A stretch of 64,000 nucleotides of DNA from the NCBI RefSeq assembly GCF_016653465.1, contig NZ_NHSQ01000063.1, forward strand, positions 1 through 64,000, read 5' to 3'. The notes beneath the pieces were generated by a model, which had not been told where the DNA came from, ran no database searches, and saw only the letters and a list, made by a program, of their open reading frames with translations. Shown piece by piece: positions 37,922 to 49,022 of the stretch. This DNA is from Thiocystis minor. GTDB lineage: Bacteria; Pseudomonadota; Gammaproteobacteria; Chromatiales; Chromatiaceae. Position 1 is the stretch's first letter, and every line of letters begins with the position of its first letter. A program made the translations under genes and the position numbers.

Positions 37922-38994
37922 TCCGCCTTCTCCGGATCGGTTGGGTCGTCGAGTTCGAGAGCGAGCGTTTCGAACTCTTCCAGTTGAGCGACATAGCGGA
38001 TCGCACGCTGCCATTCGGGGTGTTCATGCAGGCGCACGCGCTCAAGCTGTCCGCGGCCGTGCATGCGTAGCAAACGCAGGTGAGCCACGGGATCATGATG
38101 CTCGCCGAAAGCATCGACGATCACAACCGCCGCCGGCCGATTATTACAGATCAAAAGCATGTCGCAACCCGCCTGGATCGCGGACTGCGCGCGCTCGACG
38201 TATCCCCCGCCGGCGCCGGCAGCCGCCATGTTGAGATCGTCGCTGAAAACGACGCCCTGGAAACCAAGCCTGTCGCGCAGAATCTCCCGCAACCAGATCG
38301 ACGAGAATCCAGCAGGCCGCCGATCAATGCCGGGATAGACGACATGCGCCGGCATCACGGCTTCCAGCCCATGGCCGATTAGGCGCCGAAACGGGGTCAG
38401 ATCCTCCCGTTCAATCTCGGCGAAAGCGCGCGCATCGGTTGGCAGTTCGGCATGCGAATCCGCCGCGACGCCACCGTGTCCTGGGAAATGTTTGCCCACC
38501 GAAGCCATACCGGCATGCCGGGCACCGTCCATCCAGGCAACGGCCAACTCCCGTACTGTGTCTGCCCGGGCGGCAAAACCGCGGTCACCGATGACCTGGC
38601 TGATCGCTCGATCGAGATCCAGCACCGGCGCAAAACTGAAATCGACGCCGGCGGCGCGCAACTCAGCGGCCATCAACCAGGCCACCGACTCGCAGGCGGC
38701 GCACGCGCGCGCGGGATCGCGCGCGTGGAGCCGACCGAAACGTCCCGCTGGCGGCAGGCGCGTGAAACCCTCGCGAAAACGCTGGACGCGCCCGCCTTCC
38801 TGATCGACTCCGATCAACAGACGCGGCTCGCGCAAGGCATGGATCGATGACGTGAGCTCGGCGATCTGCTCCGGCGACTCATAGTTGCGCGAAAAGAGGA
38901 TCACCCCGCCGACGGCGCGATGACGCAAAAGCTCGCGGTCCACGGCGTCAAGCGCCGTCCCCGCGAGATCGAGCATGATAGGTCCAAGCGACAT
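37918..38994 (-). CDS. nagZ: Beta-N-acetylhexosaminidase NagZ
   Basis: NagZ removes N-acetylglucosamine from anhydro-muropeptides during cell wall recycling in the cytoplasm. The 358-residue GH3 enzyme shows VGGVILFSRNYESPEQ, the substrate-binding VDQEGGRVQRFREGFTRLP, the catalytic-loop KHFPGHGGVAADSH near residue 170, and the nucleophile in FSDDLNMA near 242. The start MSLGPIMLD aligns with known NagZ. No clear ribosome binding site precedes it; a hexanucleotide tract begins about 27 bases upstream. Confidence 0.95.
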   Translation of the reverse strand: MSLGPIMLDLAGTALDAVDRELLRHRAVGGVILFSRNYESPEQIAELTSSIHALREPRLLIGVDQEGGRVQRFREGFTRLPPAGRFGRLHARDPARACAACESVAWLMAAELRAAGVDFSFAPVLDLDRAISQVIGDRGFAARADTVRELAVAWMDGARHAGMASVGKHFPGHGGVAADSHAELPTDARAFAEIEREDLTPFRRLIGHGLEAVMPAHVVYPGIDRRPAGFSSIWLREILRDRLGFQGVVFSDDLNMAAAGAGGGYVERAQSAIQAGCDMLLICNNRPAAVVIVDAFGEHHDPVAHLRLLRMHGRGQLERVRLHEHPEWQRAIRYVAQLEEFETLALELDDPTDPEKAE

Positions 38995-39018
38995 GATGGT
39001 GTGGTCAGTGGTCAGTTA

Positions 39019-39062
<44 letters not shown>

Positions 39063-39284
39063 AGTGGTTGGGTTGATGTTTAAGGGTATTGTTTCAAACA
39101 TTGAAAAACATCCCTATAAACGGCGCTTTTCGTTTGCCAGGCAACATCCAATCCGACATCAAACCTGTTAATCTCCGGTAAACTCCGAGTTGGTTTTTAT
39201 GCCCCCGACCCGATCTAGCCTGAAAGCGTTGCGGCAAGACAAACCACTTCGCACAACGCAACGGTCAACGAGGTACGTCTTAGA

Positions 39285-41197
<1,913 letters not shown>

Positions 41198-41204
<7 letters not shown>

Positions 41205-41273
41205 AGCGCGTCAGGATAGACGTTTGTTCGTTTGGCTGGCCGAGCCACCGGGCAAACGTCGAACTTTAGATGC
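41198..41273. repeat. Inverted repeat overlapping the ftsH stop
   Basis: GCATCTAGAG at the left pairs with CTTTAGATGC at the right. Inside, GACGTTTG pairs with CAAACGTC, and TGGCT with AGCCA. The ftsH TAG stop lies in the left arm. It may be a divergent member of the TTAAACCGCG element family or a terminator without a T-run. Confidence 0.65.
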
Positions 41274-41304
41274 CGCGTGCGTTTTAGCGCGCACTGACGA
41301 CGCG

Positions 41305-41544
41305 TCAAGACGCCTTCCGGTAGTGGCGATGAACTTCCTCATCGCGGTAATGTACATCGGTCCAGCAACGCGGCAAGGACTCGTCCGAGACAAAGACGAG
41401 TTCGGATTTCTCGAAGCTCTCCGGATCCTGCAACTCTTCTCCGGCATGATAACGACCGACGATCGATTGATGCAGCGGGTTGAAGAGATCTCTTTGACTC
41501 AAGACCTCGATCAATTTTCCAGTCGAACTCTGCTTGAGAAACAT
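41305..41544 (-). CDS. Small conserved protein of unknown function (79 aa)
   Basis: The 79-residue product (MFLKQSSTGKLIEVLSQRD) has no membrane segment or signal. Its compact acidic sequence, with HAGEELQDPESFEKSELVFVS and PRCWTDVHYRDEEVHRH, looks like a real small soluble protein. I recall similar short proteins in gammaproteobacteria but cannot name a function. The ATG at 41544 is supported by a strong GGAGGA site. The 154 bases between its start and the ygiQ stop hold nothing recognised. Confidence 0.72.
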   Translation of the reverse strand: MFLKQSSTGKLIEVLSQRDLFNPLHQSIVGRYHAGEELQDPESFEKSELVFVSDESLPRCWTDVHYRDEEVHRHYRKAS

Positions 41545-41698
41545 CGCTAATCCTCCTCTCTGGGTGAACTCCACCTTTATTTCTCAGTATGACACTTGGT
41601 CGCGAACTGACAAGCGATCAACGAATGAATGGAGTCGACCATCGTTTCCGTGAAGCCGCATTCACTGAATGCTGGCGCTCGACATGCACAGGTTTAAG

Positions 41699-43861
41699 TC
41701 AACGCGAGCTGCGTGGTCGCCTTGGACCTGACGGCTTCGCGCGTCCGGTGCGTGCGCGCTCAGCAGATGGCGGCGTTATCCGAGACCGCTGGTGACTCTC
41801 GGGTACCCCGCCGGTCCCGACAGGCTGAAAGCTCGGCACCAGATGCCGCTTGCCGTTACCGATCAACTCCGCGCGACCCATGTCCTTCAAGGTCTGGCGC
41901 AGCAGTGGCCAGTTCTCTGGATCGTGATAGCGCAGGAAGGCTTTGTGCAACCGCCGCTGACGTTGTCCGCGCACTACCGGCACCCGCTCCGAGTTCCGCG
42001 TGACCCGTTTCAGCGGATTACGCTCGCTGTGATACATCGCCGAGGCGAGCGCGAGCGGGGTGGGCAGAAAGGCTTGCACCTGATCCAAACGGAAACCGTT
42101 GCGCTTGAGCCAGAGCGCCAGGTTCAGCATGTCCTCGTCGGTGGTGCCCGGATGCGCGGAGATGAAATAAGGGATCAGGTACTGCTCCTTACCGGCCTCG
42201 CGCGAGGCGCGGTCGAAGAGTTCCTTGAAGCGGTCATAGGCACCGATGCCGGGTTTCATCATCTGACCGAGCGGCCCCGCCTCGGTGTGCTCCGGGGCGA
42301 TCTTGAGATAGCCGCCGACATGGTGCATGACCAGTTCGCGGATATAGGCCGGCGAGCGCACCGCCAGGTCATAACGCAGACCGGACGCGATCAGGACGCG
42401 CTTGATGCCGGGGACGGCGCGCGCCTTGCGGTAAAGCTGGATCAGCGGCGCGTGGTCGGTGTCAAGATTGCGGCAGATATCGGGGTAGACGCAGGACAGG
42501 CGGCGGCAGGCCGACTCGATGCGTCGGTCGCGGCAGGCCAGACGCCACATGTTGGCGGTTGGGCCGCCCAGGTCCGAGATGGTGCCGGTGAAACCGGGCG
42601 CGCGGTCGCGGATGTCGGCGACCTCGCGCAGGATGGAGTCTTCCGAGCGACTCTGGATAACGCGGCCCTCGTGCTCGGTGATGGAGCAGAAGGTGCAGCC
42701 GCCGAAACAGCCGCGCAGGATGTTGACCGAGTGACGGATCATCTCCCAGGCCGGCAGCCGCGCCGCGCCATAGCTCGAATGCGGGAGGCGGCTGAAGGGC
42801 AGTTCGTAGACCCGATCCAACTCCGCGCCGGTCAGCGGAATCGGTGGCGGATTGAGCCAGATATCCCGGTCGCCATGGGCCTGGATCAGTGCGCGGGCAT
42901 TGCCCGGATTGGTCTCCAGATGGAAAACGCGCGAGGCATGGGCGTAGAGCACCGGATCGGCGCGCACCTGCTCGAAGGAGGGCAATCGAACCGCCGTGGT
43001 TGCGCGCGCCGGGCGCGGGGAACGGGCATCCTGCCCGTCGGTATCGGTCTCGGCGGACGAGACGCCCTCCTCCCGGCAGAGCCTCGCGCCTTCCGGACAG
43101 GCCGGCTCGGCCTGATAGGGATTGGGATGGACACGCGCGCGACCCGGCGCAGCGAGCTGGCTTAGGTCGATCTCGGTCCAACCCTCGGGCAGGCTACGGT
43201 TCATGAACGCGGTCCCGCGCAGATCGCGGATGTGTTCGAGGGGTTCGCCGCGCGCCATCCGGTGCGCCAGTTCGACGATCGCCCGCTCCGCATTGCCGAA
43301 AATCAGCAGATCGGCCTTGGCATCCAGCAGCACCGAACGGCGGACGGTCTCCGACCAATAATCGAAATGGGCGATGCGGCGCAGACTGGCCTCGATCCCG
43401 CCAATCACGATAGGCACGCCCTTGAAGGCTTCGCGGGCACGTTGCGCATAGACCGTCACCGAACGGTCCGGGCGCCGGTTGGGCGCCGCGTCCGGGGTGT
43501 AGGCGTCGTCGGACCGCGGGCGCCGGTCGGCGGTATAGCGGTTCACCATCGAATCCATGTTGCCGGCGGTGATTCCGAAGAAGAGGTTCGGCCGCCCCAG
43601 TCGCTGGAAATGCGCCGCCGAGGTCCAGTCCGGCTGGGCAAGGATGCCGACCCGAAACCCCTGCGACTCCAACAAGCGCCCAATGATCGCCATGCCGAAC
43701 GACGGATGATCGACATAGGCATCGCCGGTGACGATGATGACATCGCAACTGTCCCAGCCGAGCAGATCCATCTCGGCGCGCGACATCGGCAACTCGGGCG
43801 CGGTGCCGAATTTATGCGCCCAGTGTTTACGGTAGGAGAAAATGTCGGGGGCGGGTGTCAT
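41699..43861 (-). CDS. ygiQ: YgiQ-family radical SAM protein
   Basis: The 720-residue product belongs to the YgiQ (UPF0313) radical SAM family, with unknown substrate. The cluster-binding motif CFGGCTFCS (C-x3-C-x2-C) is near residue 385. The N-terminal cobalamin-binding-like region has [22 protein letters not shown] and [20 protein letters not shown], and the C-terminal part has [18 protein letters not shown] and [17 protein letters not shown]. An Arg/Pro/Ser-rich tail of about 50 residues extends the end. It appears monocistronic. Confidence 0.93.
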   Translation of the reverse strand: MTPAPDIFSYRKHWAHKFGTAPELPMSRAEMDLLGWDSCDVIIVTGDAYVDHPSFGMAIIGRLLESQGFRVGILAQPDWTSAAHFQRLGRPNLFFGITAGNMDSMVNRYTADRRPRSDDAYTPDAAPNRRPDRSVTVYAQRAREAFKGVPIVIGGIEASLRRIAHFDYWSETVRRSVLLDAKADLLIFGNAERAIVELAHRMARGEPLEHIRDLRGTAFMNRSLPEGWTEIDLSQLAAPGRARVHPNPYQAEPACPEGARLCREEGVSSAETDTDGQDARSPRPARATTAVRLPSFEQVRADPVLYAHASRVFHLETNPGNARALIQAHGDRDIWLNPPPIPLTGAELDRVYELPFSRLPHSSYGAARLPAWEMIRHSVNILRGCFGGCTFCSITEHEGRVIQSRSEDSILREVADIRDRAPGFTGTISDLGGPTANMWRLACRDRRIESACRRLSCVYPDICRNLDTDHAPLIQLYRKARAVPGIKRVLIASGLRYDLAVRSPAYIRELVMHHVGGYLKIAPEHTEAGPLGQMMKPGIGAYDRFKELFDRASREAGKEQYLIPYFISAHPGTTDEDMLNLALWLKRNGFRLDQVQAFLPTPLALASAMYHSERNPLKRVTRNSERVPVVRGQRQRRLHKAFLRYHDPENWPLLRQTLKDMGRAELIGNGKRHLVPSFQPVGTGGVPESHQRSRITPPSAERARTGRAKPSGPRRPRSSR

Positions 43862-43992
43862 GGATGCACGTGCCGAGCGGGTGGTGAAACGTTATTGTAG
43901 ACCCATCCCGACGGCTGGACCTTCACGATGGGATGATCGAGAATGCGCGATCACGGATCGCTCTGGCCCGTGTTGGCGATGCAGCCGGTTTT

Positions 43993-44021
43993 TTGACGCA
44001 CCCCGCGGATCCAAATGAGAT
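43993..44021 (+). promoter_or_regulatory. Weak candidate promoter upstream of pomA
   Basis: TTGACG (43993-43998) and TGAGAT (44016-44021) are spaced by 17 bases, 30 bases before the pomA GTG. The -10 match is poor. No flagellar sigma-28 motif was seen. Confidence 0.25.
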
Positions 44022-44051
44022 CATCGTGGCCAATGCAAAAGGGGATGATAA

Positions 44052-44813
44052 GTGGATCTGGCAACCTTACTGGGCTTGATCGGCGCGATGGGCGTCATGA
44101 TCGGCGCGATCGTGCTTGGCGGCGATGTGATGGGGTTCGTCGATGTCCCCTCGATCGTCATCGTCGTTGGCGGCACCGCCTTTGTCGTGCTGTTCCGCAC
44201 CACCATGGGGCAGTTCCTCGGCAGCTTCAAGGTCGGCTTGGGCGCCTTTCTGTTCAAGAGCGCCGATCCGCAGAAGCTCATTGAGGAGGCCGTCAGTCTG
44301 GCCTCGGTGGCCCGCAAGGAAGGACTGCTGGCGCTGGAGGGAAAGGAGATCTCGCATCCCTTCCTTAAGGTAGGCATCAGCATGTGTGTCGACGGTCACG
44401 AACCGGACGTAGTGCGCAAGGTGCTGTCGAAGGACATCAACCTTACCATTCAGCGCCAGGAAGCCGGTTACGGCGTCTTCAAGGCGGTCGCCGAGGTTGC
44501 GCCGGCGATGGGCATGATCGGCACCCTCATCGGTCTGGTGCAGATGCTGGCAAACATGTCCGACCCTAAAAGTATCGGCCCCGCCATGGCGGTGGCGCTG
44601 TTGACCACGCTCTATGGCGCGGTGATCGCCAACGCGGTCGCCACGCCCATTGCGGAAAAGGTCAAATTGCGCAGCAACGAGGAAAAGCTGTCCAAAACGC
44701 TCATCCTTGAGTCCATTTCAGGCATTCAGGAAGGTCTGAATCCGCGCGTGCTGGAGCAGCTTCTGATGGCCTATCTGCCGGAAAGTCAGCGGCAAAGCAG
44801 CAGCAAGAACTAA
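44052..44813 (+). CDS. pomA: Flagellar motor stator protein PomA (MotA family, Na+ type)
   Basis: PomA forms the stator ring with PomB and converts ion flow into flagellar rotation. The 253-residue product has four membrane segments and starts MDLATLLGLIGAMGVMIGAIVLGG, very close to Vibrio PomA. FVDVPSIVIVVGGTAFVVLF and the cytoplasmic loop with conserved charges follow. PAMGMIGTLIGLVQMLANM is the core stator helix. The start is GTG, with AGGGG upstream. Sodium specificity is inferred from the PomA-like sequence. Confidence 0.92.
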   Translation: MDLATLLGLIGAMGVMIGAIVLGGDVMGFVDVPSIVIVVGGTAFVVLFRTTMGQFLGSFKVGLGAFLFKSADPQKLIEEAVSLASVARKEGLLALEGKEISHPFLKVGISMCVDGHEPDVVRKVLSKDINLTIQRQEAGYGVFKAVAEVAPAMGMIGTLIGLVQMLANMSDPKSIGPAMAVALLTTLYGAVIANAVATPIAEKVKLRSNEEKLSKTLILESISGIQEGLNPRVLEQLLMAYLPESQRQSSSKN

Positions 44814-44843
44814 GCGCACCCATCTGGCACAACGAGGTCAACG

Positions 44844-45680
44844 ATGGACGAAGAATGCGAATGCCCCGAACCGCCAGCAGGGATTCCCGAATGGGTAATG
44901 ACCTTCGCCGATTTGATGTCGCTTCTGATGGTGTTCTTCGTGCTTCTGCTATCCTTTTCCGAAATGGACGTGCTGAAATTCAAACAGATTGCCGGCTCGA
45001 TGCAGGTCGCCTTCGGCGTCCAGCGTGAGGATCGAAGTGCGATGAGCGTTCCGCTAGGCACCAGTATCATCGCCCAGGAGTTTTCGTCGGCCCAGCCCGA
45101 ACCCACAGTGCTCAACGAAGTCCGTCAGCAGACCACGGATACGTCCAAGCAGTACCTTGAGATCAAGGAGCCGGAGGTCGAGGACGCGGAAAAAAAGGCG
45201 GAGGAACTTGAGGAAGCGCTCAAAAAAGAGGTCGCCGAGGGTCTGCTGGAAATCAGCACCTTCGAAGATCAGGTGATCATCCGGATTCGCGAGAAAGGCT
45301 CCTTTCCGTCGGCGTCTTCCGCAATCGGCCCCGACTTTCAGAAAGTGCTGACGAAAATCAGCGACGCGCTGAATCAGGTGAAAGGCCGGATCATCGTGAC
45401 GGGCCATACCGATAACATTCCGATCGAGACCAAGGAGTTTCCATCCAACTGGATTCTCTCGGCGGCGCGCGCGGCATCGGTTGCCTTTAATATGACCGAA
45501 CGCGGCAAAATCGCCCCCGCGCGGGTCGAGATTCGCGCCTATGCCGACAATCGCCCCTTGGAGCCGAACACCTCGCCCGAGGGTCGCGCCACGAACCGGC
45601 GCGTGGAAATCATCGTGCTCGGCGATCACGAGGCAACGTCGTTACTGAAGGATGTCACGACATCCGATGCAGCATCATAG
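44844..45680 (+). CDS. pomB: Flagellar motor stator protein PomB (MotB family)
   Basis: PomB carries the ion-binding aspartate and anchors the stator to peptidoglycan. The 278 residues begin with a Cys-rich stretch like Vibrio PomB (DEECECPEPPAGIPEW). One helix contains Asp23 in TFADLMSLLMVFFVLLLSF, followed by SEMDVLKFKQIAGSMQVAFGVQ. An acidic coiled region leads to a C-terminal OmpA-like domain with GHTDNIPIETKEFPSNW and NRRVEIIVLG. It lies 30 bases after pomA. Confidence 0.93.
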   Translation: MDEECECPEPPAGIPEWVMTFADLMSLLMVFFVLLLSFSEMDVLKFKQIAGSMQVAFGVQREDRSAMSVPLGTSIIAQEFSSAQPEPTVLNEVRQQTTDTSKQYLEIKEPEVEDAEKKAEELEEALKKEVAEGLLEISTFEDQVIIRIREKGSFPSASSAIGPDFQKVLTKISDALNQVKGRIIVTGHTDNIPIETKEFPSNWILSAARAASVAFNMTERGKIAPARVEIRAYADNRPLEPNTSPEGRATNRRVEIIVLGDHEATSLLKDVTTSDAAS

Positions 45681-45716
45681 ACACCGGCTCACCCGAGCCC
45701 TGAAGGTCCAAGAACC

Positions 45717-46273
45717 ATGTCGGAACAGGAAAGACGCCGTTATTTTCGCATCGACGATCAGATTGGCCTAAAACTGACCCCGATTCCAGCCGCGGACGAG
45801 GCGGCGGCGATCTCCGGTTTTGCCGACGCCAGCGCCCGCGTTGGCCTAGTCAATGAATTGCGCGCTATCCGCGAAAAGCATCTGCCGCAACGCCGAAGCC
45901 TGGACGTTCGGTTTCCGACCGTCGCCGCCTATGTCGACATGCTTGAACGGCAGATTGAAGTTCTTGCCTTCGCGATTGATCAACGGGACGACTTTCCCAG
46001 AGATGCCGATACGCCGGTCAATCTCAGCGGACAGGGTCTGAGTCTGCGGCCCGATAGGGGTCTGGAGATCGGCTCGCTCGTGCAGGTAAGGCTCGCGCTG
46101 TTTCCCGATCGGAGCCGAATCGAGGCGCTCGCGCGGGTCGTCAAGTGCGACAACGGGGAAAACGGCCTGGAAACGGCGCTCGAATTCAGCCATCTGCGCG
46201 ACGCGGATCGCGAGGCCATCATTCACCATGTGCATACCCTGCAAAGGCTGCGCCTGCAAGCGCAGGCGCTGGA

Positions 46274-46277
<4 letters not shown>
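45717..46277 (+). CDS. PilZ-domain (c-di-GMP-binding) protein
   Basis: The 186-residue product has the PilZ signature split into the N-terminal arginine motif ERRRYFRI and NLSGQGLSLRPDRGLEIGSLVQVRL near residue 103. Both c-di-GMP-contacting elements (RxxxR and N/DxSxxG) are present. A helical middle (about 35-90) precedes the barrel. Its position 36 bases after pomB suggests it adjusts stator function in response to c-di-GMP, but this is inferred. Its TAG stop comes from the left end of a repeat element (CTAGTGC). Confidence 0.88.
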
Positions 46278-46414
<137 letters not shown>

Positions 46415-46469
46415 TCCCATTGCACCGAATGAAATTTAGGCGCGGCGGTACTGGAGTCGAATCGCCCGG

Positions 46470-46781
46470 CTAGGCGCTGACCTGAGCGAGCCTGTGATTG
46501 ACCCGCCGGTCCGAATCCGACCAACCCACGCAGGGATTGCGCGGTAGGTATTCGCGCGCCTCAACCGGTTGCCCCTCGAACAGCCGCCCGTTCAGACTGT
46601 CGATCAGCGCCTGGCCTTCCTCCCGTGTCGCCGTGCGGGCAACGACGAAATGATAATTCCGCGCGTGCTCGTCCTGGCCCTGATGACACTGGAAATCCGT
46701 TCGCAAATCGATCCCATGCAGAAAATCCGTGAGTTCGACCAGGGTCGCCGCTCCCGGCAGATTGCCAATAAAGATATCCAA
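46470..46781 (-). CDS. RNA recognition motif (RRM) protein, small
   Basis: The 103-residue product starts with an RNP2-like strand DIFIGNLPGAATLVELTDFL and has an RNP1-like strand NYHFVVARTATREEGQALI followed by LNGRLFEGQPVEAREYLPR. This single RRM fold suggests RNA binding; target and role are unknown. The start is TTG, supported by GGAGGA about 8 bases upstream. It is downstream of lpxD on the same strand, 71 bases away. Confidence 0.8.
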   Translation of the reverse strand: MDIFIGNLPGAATLVELTDFLHGIDLRTDFQCHQGQDEHARNYHFVVARTATREEGQALIDSLNGRLFEGQPVEAREYLPRNPCVGWSDSDRRVNHRLAQVSA

Positions 46782-46852
46782 TTGCTAGCTCCTCCGCGAC
46801 ACGCAAGGTCATGCAGGATCAGGGATGCCGACCCATCTGAATTCGCGACCGC

Positions 46853-47950
46853 TCAATTTGCCGCGGACTCGAAATCGCCCTGTTTCAGATCATTATTCTC
46901 AAGCTCGCTTTCAAAGCTGGCCAAACGGGCCTCCAGCCGTTCGAGCACCTCCTGTTGACGCTTGATCTGCTTTAGCAAATCCGGCAGGCGAGCCAGCGCC
47001 GCATTTTCCCGCAGCGCTTGTTTCAACGGCTTGGCGGGTGTGCCGAACACCGCCGCGCCGGGCGGCACGTCCTTAACGACGCCGGACTGCCCGCCGATCC
47101 GGGCGCCAGCGCCGACATGCAGATGATCGGAGATCGCCACCTGCCCCGCAACCACCACGCCCTCGCCAACCGTGGAACTGCCAGCAATTCCGGATTGGCT
47201 GACCAGGATGGTATGACAGCCCACCGAGACGTTATGGGCGACCTGGACCAGGTTATCGATTTTGCTGCCGCGTCCGATCCGGGTGATGCCGAGGGTGGCG
47301 CGATCAATACAGCTATTACAGCCAATCTCGACGTCGTCCTCGATGACGACCCGGCCGAGTTGCGGCACCTTGCGGTGTCCGCTGCCATCCCAGCGAAAGC
47401 CGAAGCCGTCGCCGCCGATCACCGCGCCCGGATGCACGATACAGCGATTACCGAGTTCGCAATCGCGCAGGATGCTGACGTTGGCGCCGATCAGACAGTC
47501 GTCGCCGATGCGGACGCCCGGCCCGAGGGAGACGCCCGGACCGATGCGCGAACCGCTCCCGACCACCGCGCCGGCGGCGATGACCGCGCAGGCACCGACC
47601 GTCACGTCCGTGCCCAGTTCGGCTTCCGGGTGAATCGCCGCGCTCGGATGACGACCATCGGTCTCGGGCGTGGGGAGAAAAAGGGCCGCGATCTCGAAGA
47701 AACGCGCGCGCGGATCCGCGACCCGCAGCAGCGGTTTGTCCGCCACGGCGGGGAAATTGTCGCCGACGACAATGAGCGCCGCCTGACTCCGCGCGACCGC
47801 CGCGGCCTGACCGGCCTCCTCGGCGAAACAGAGATCATGCGGCCCGGCCTGCTCCAGGGTGTTGACGCCCTGGATCCGGTCCGCGTAGGCAGCCGCGCCA
47901 AGCGCATTCAGCGCTTCCCGTGACCGAGCGGATGAAGTCAGGGCGCCCAA
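46853..47950 (-). CDS. lpxD: UDP-3-O-acylglucosamine N-acyltransferase LpxD
   Basis: LpxD adds the second acyl chain in lipid A synthesis. The 365-residue product has the hexapeptide-repeat left-handed helix (about 105-300; [23 protein letters not shown]), the catalytic His in [10 protein letters not shown] near 235, [21 protein letters not shown], and a C-terminal coiled segment. The N-terminal uridine-binding domain appears shortened by about 15 residues. The only start found is TTG, 13 bases inside the upstream gene. It stands alone, outside the usual lpxD-fabZ-lpxA-lpxB cluster, so it may be a paralogue. Confidence 0.88.
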   Translation of the reverse strand: MGALTSSARSREALNALGAAAYADRIQGVNTLEQAGPHDLCFAEEAGQAAAVARSQAALIVVGDNFPAVADKPLLRVADPRARFFEIAALFLPTPETDGRHPSAAIHPEAELGTDVTVGACAVIAAGAVVGSGSRIGPGVSLGPGVRIGDDCLIGANVSILRDCELGNRCIVHPGAVIGGDGFGFRWDGSGHRKVPQLGRVVIEDDVEIGCNSCIDRATLGITRIGRGSKIDNLVQVAHNVSVGCHTILVSQSGIAGSSTVGEGVVVAGQVAISDHLHVGAGARIGGQSGVVKDVPPGAAVFGTPAKPLKQALRENAALARLPDLLKQIKRQQEVLERLEARLASFESELENNDLKQGDFESAAN

Positions 47951-48675
47951 TAGAAGGCTTCCTGGATCGCTCCGGTTACCGGCACCGTCACCTCGCGGGT
48001 CTGGATCTGACCGGCTTTATCGAGAGTGAGAAGATAGCGGCCAGGCGCGAGATTGACGTAAAACCAGGGGCCTTGCGAGACGGCCGTCAGCAATGTCGGT
48101 CCAGCCATGTCGCTGACCCGCACCTTAATGTCCGCCAGATAGGCCCCCGAGCCCTGCACGGCGAACAGGAGTCGCAGATTGTAGTTGGACTTGACCAGCG
48201 CCATCTCTTCGCGCTCCGATGCGCCGATCCCGCCGCTGACGTAGGGGATTCCGACCGTCGGCTCGGATGGCTGCGCCGGTGCGGGGACCGTGCTCGGAGC
48301 GGGCTCGGTTGACGGTGCCGGCGCGGATGCTTCTGTCGTCACGGGAACGCTCGGCGCCTCGGGCGCCGTCACGGACTTGGACACGGGCGTCGACAGCGGC
48401 AGGATCGTCCCCGCCGGCAGCACCGTGCCCGCGGGCAGGACGGTTCCCGCGGGTAACACGATCCCGCCCGGCAGGATCGTCTCCTCGGACAAAATCATCT
48501 CCGAAGGCAACTCCATACCGGTCGGCGCGACCGCGCCTGGCGGAGCGATCTCCCATTGGGCCTGTGCCGGCTCTATCGCGTCCACCACTGGCGCGCCCTC
48601 TTGCGCGAAAGCGGGAGCAGCCAGAAAGCAGGCCGCGAATAGCGGTGTCAGCAAATCGTTTCCGAGGTGTCGCAT
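47938..48675 (-). CDS. Secreted protein with LPAGT repeats and C-terminal beta domain
   Basis: The 245-residue product has a signal peptide (residues 1-~25, cleaved after APAFAQ). It has a tandem peptide repeat around [17 protein letters not shown] (about 68-90) and a Pro/Ala/Thr/Ser-rich spacer (about 95-140). A C-terminal domain with [18 protein letters not shown] and [19 protein letters not shown] resembles a carboxypeptidase-regulatory-like or other beta-sandwich domain. The function is unknown. The ATG at 48675 is used; it overlaps the lpxD start by 13 bases, so the two may be co-translated. Confidence 0.72.
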   Translation of the reverse strand: MRHLGNDLLTPLFAACFLAAPAFAQEGAPVVDAIEPAQAQWEIAPPGAVAPTGMELPSEMILSEETILPGGIVLPAGTVLPAGTVLPAGTILPLSTPVSKSVTAPEAPSVPVTTEASAPAPSTEPAPSTVPAPAQPSEPTVGIPYVSGGIGASEREEMALVKSNYNLRLLFAVQGSGAYLADIKVRVSDMAGPTLLTAVSQGPWFYVNLAPGRYLLTLDKAGQIQTREVTVPVTGAIQEAFYWAP

Positions 48676-48816
48676 CAAGACGATCTCCGCATGAATTCAG
48701 GAAACAGGCGTTTGATCGAGGGCAGAGATCCAGTCCGATAGCCCACGATCCTGTTCGGTTCAGTGTATCCCAATTGAGCCGCTCAAAGACAACGCGCACC
48801 GCTCGACCATGCCCAG

Positions 48817-48844
48817 CCGACAACCGACAACCGACAACCAACAA
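48817..48844. repeat. Heptamer tract (CCGACAA)3 plus variant
   Basis: Three perfect CCGACAA units are followed by CCAACAA. The unit is related to the GTTGTC-type repeats elsewhere in the window (its complement reads TTGTCGG). Confidence 0.85.
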
Positions 48845-48873
48845 CCGATCCGTCAACCTAAATCAGGAATGTG

Positions 48874-49005
48874 GAACCGCAAAGGCGCAAAGGACACGAA
48901 GAAAAAGAATGGCTTGTCATGCGTGCGATAGTCGCCCCTTAGGTGAATGTCGTCATCGCGGCAAGACATCGAAATCCTTTGCGTTTTTTGTGTTCTTTGC
49001 GGTTC
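48874..49005. repeat. Inverted repeat of the GAACCGCAAAG type
   Basis: The left end reads GAACCGCAAAG followed by GCGCAAAGGACACGAAG. The right end reads TTTTTTGTGTTCTTTGCGGTTC, its complement with small changes. The ends could pair to form a long stem. Similar AACCGCAAAG repeats are widespread in proteobacterial genomes. It lies 18 bases past the stop of the ATP-grasp gene. Confidence 0.7.
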
Positions 49006-49022
49006 GACTGCTCTTTTTAGGG

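Larger units (their letters stand above)
48676..49022. other. 347-base gene-free spacer with repeats
   Basis: No protein gene is supported. It contains a CCGACAA heptamer tract (48817-48844) and an inverted-repeat element based on GAACCGCAAAG (48874-49005), listed separately. It lies behind the ATP-grasp gene and ahead of the secreted protein gene, so it may also hold the latter's promoter. Confidence 0.6.
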
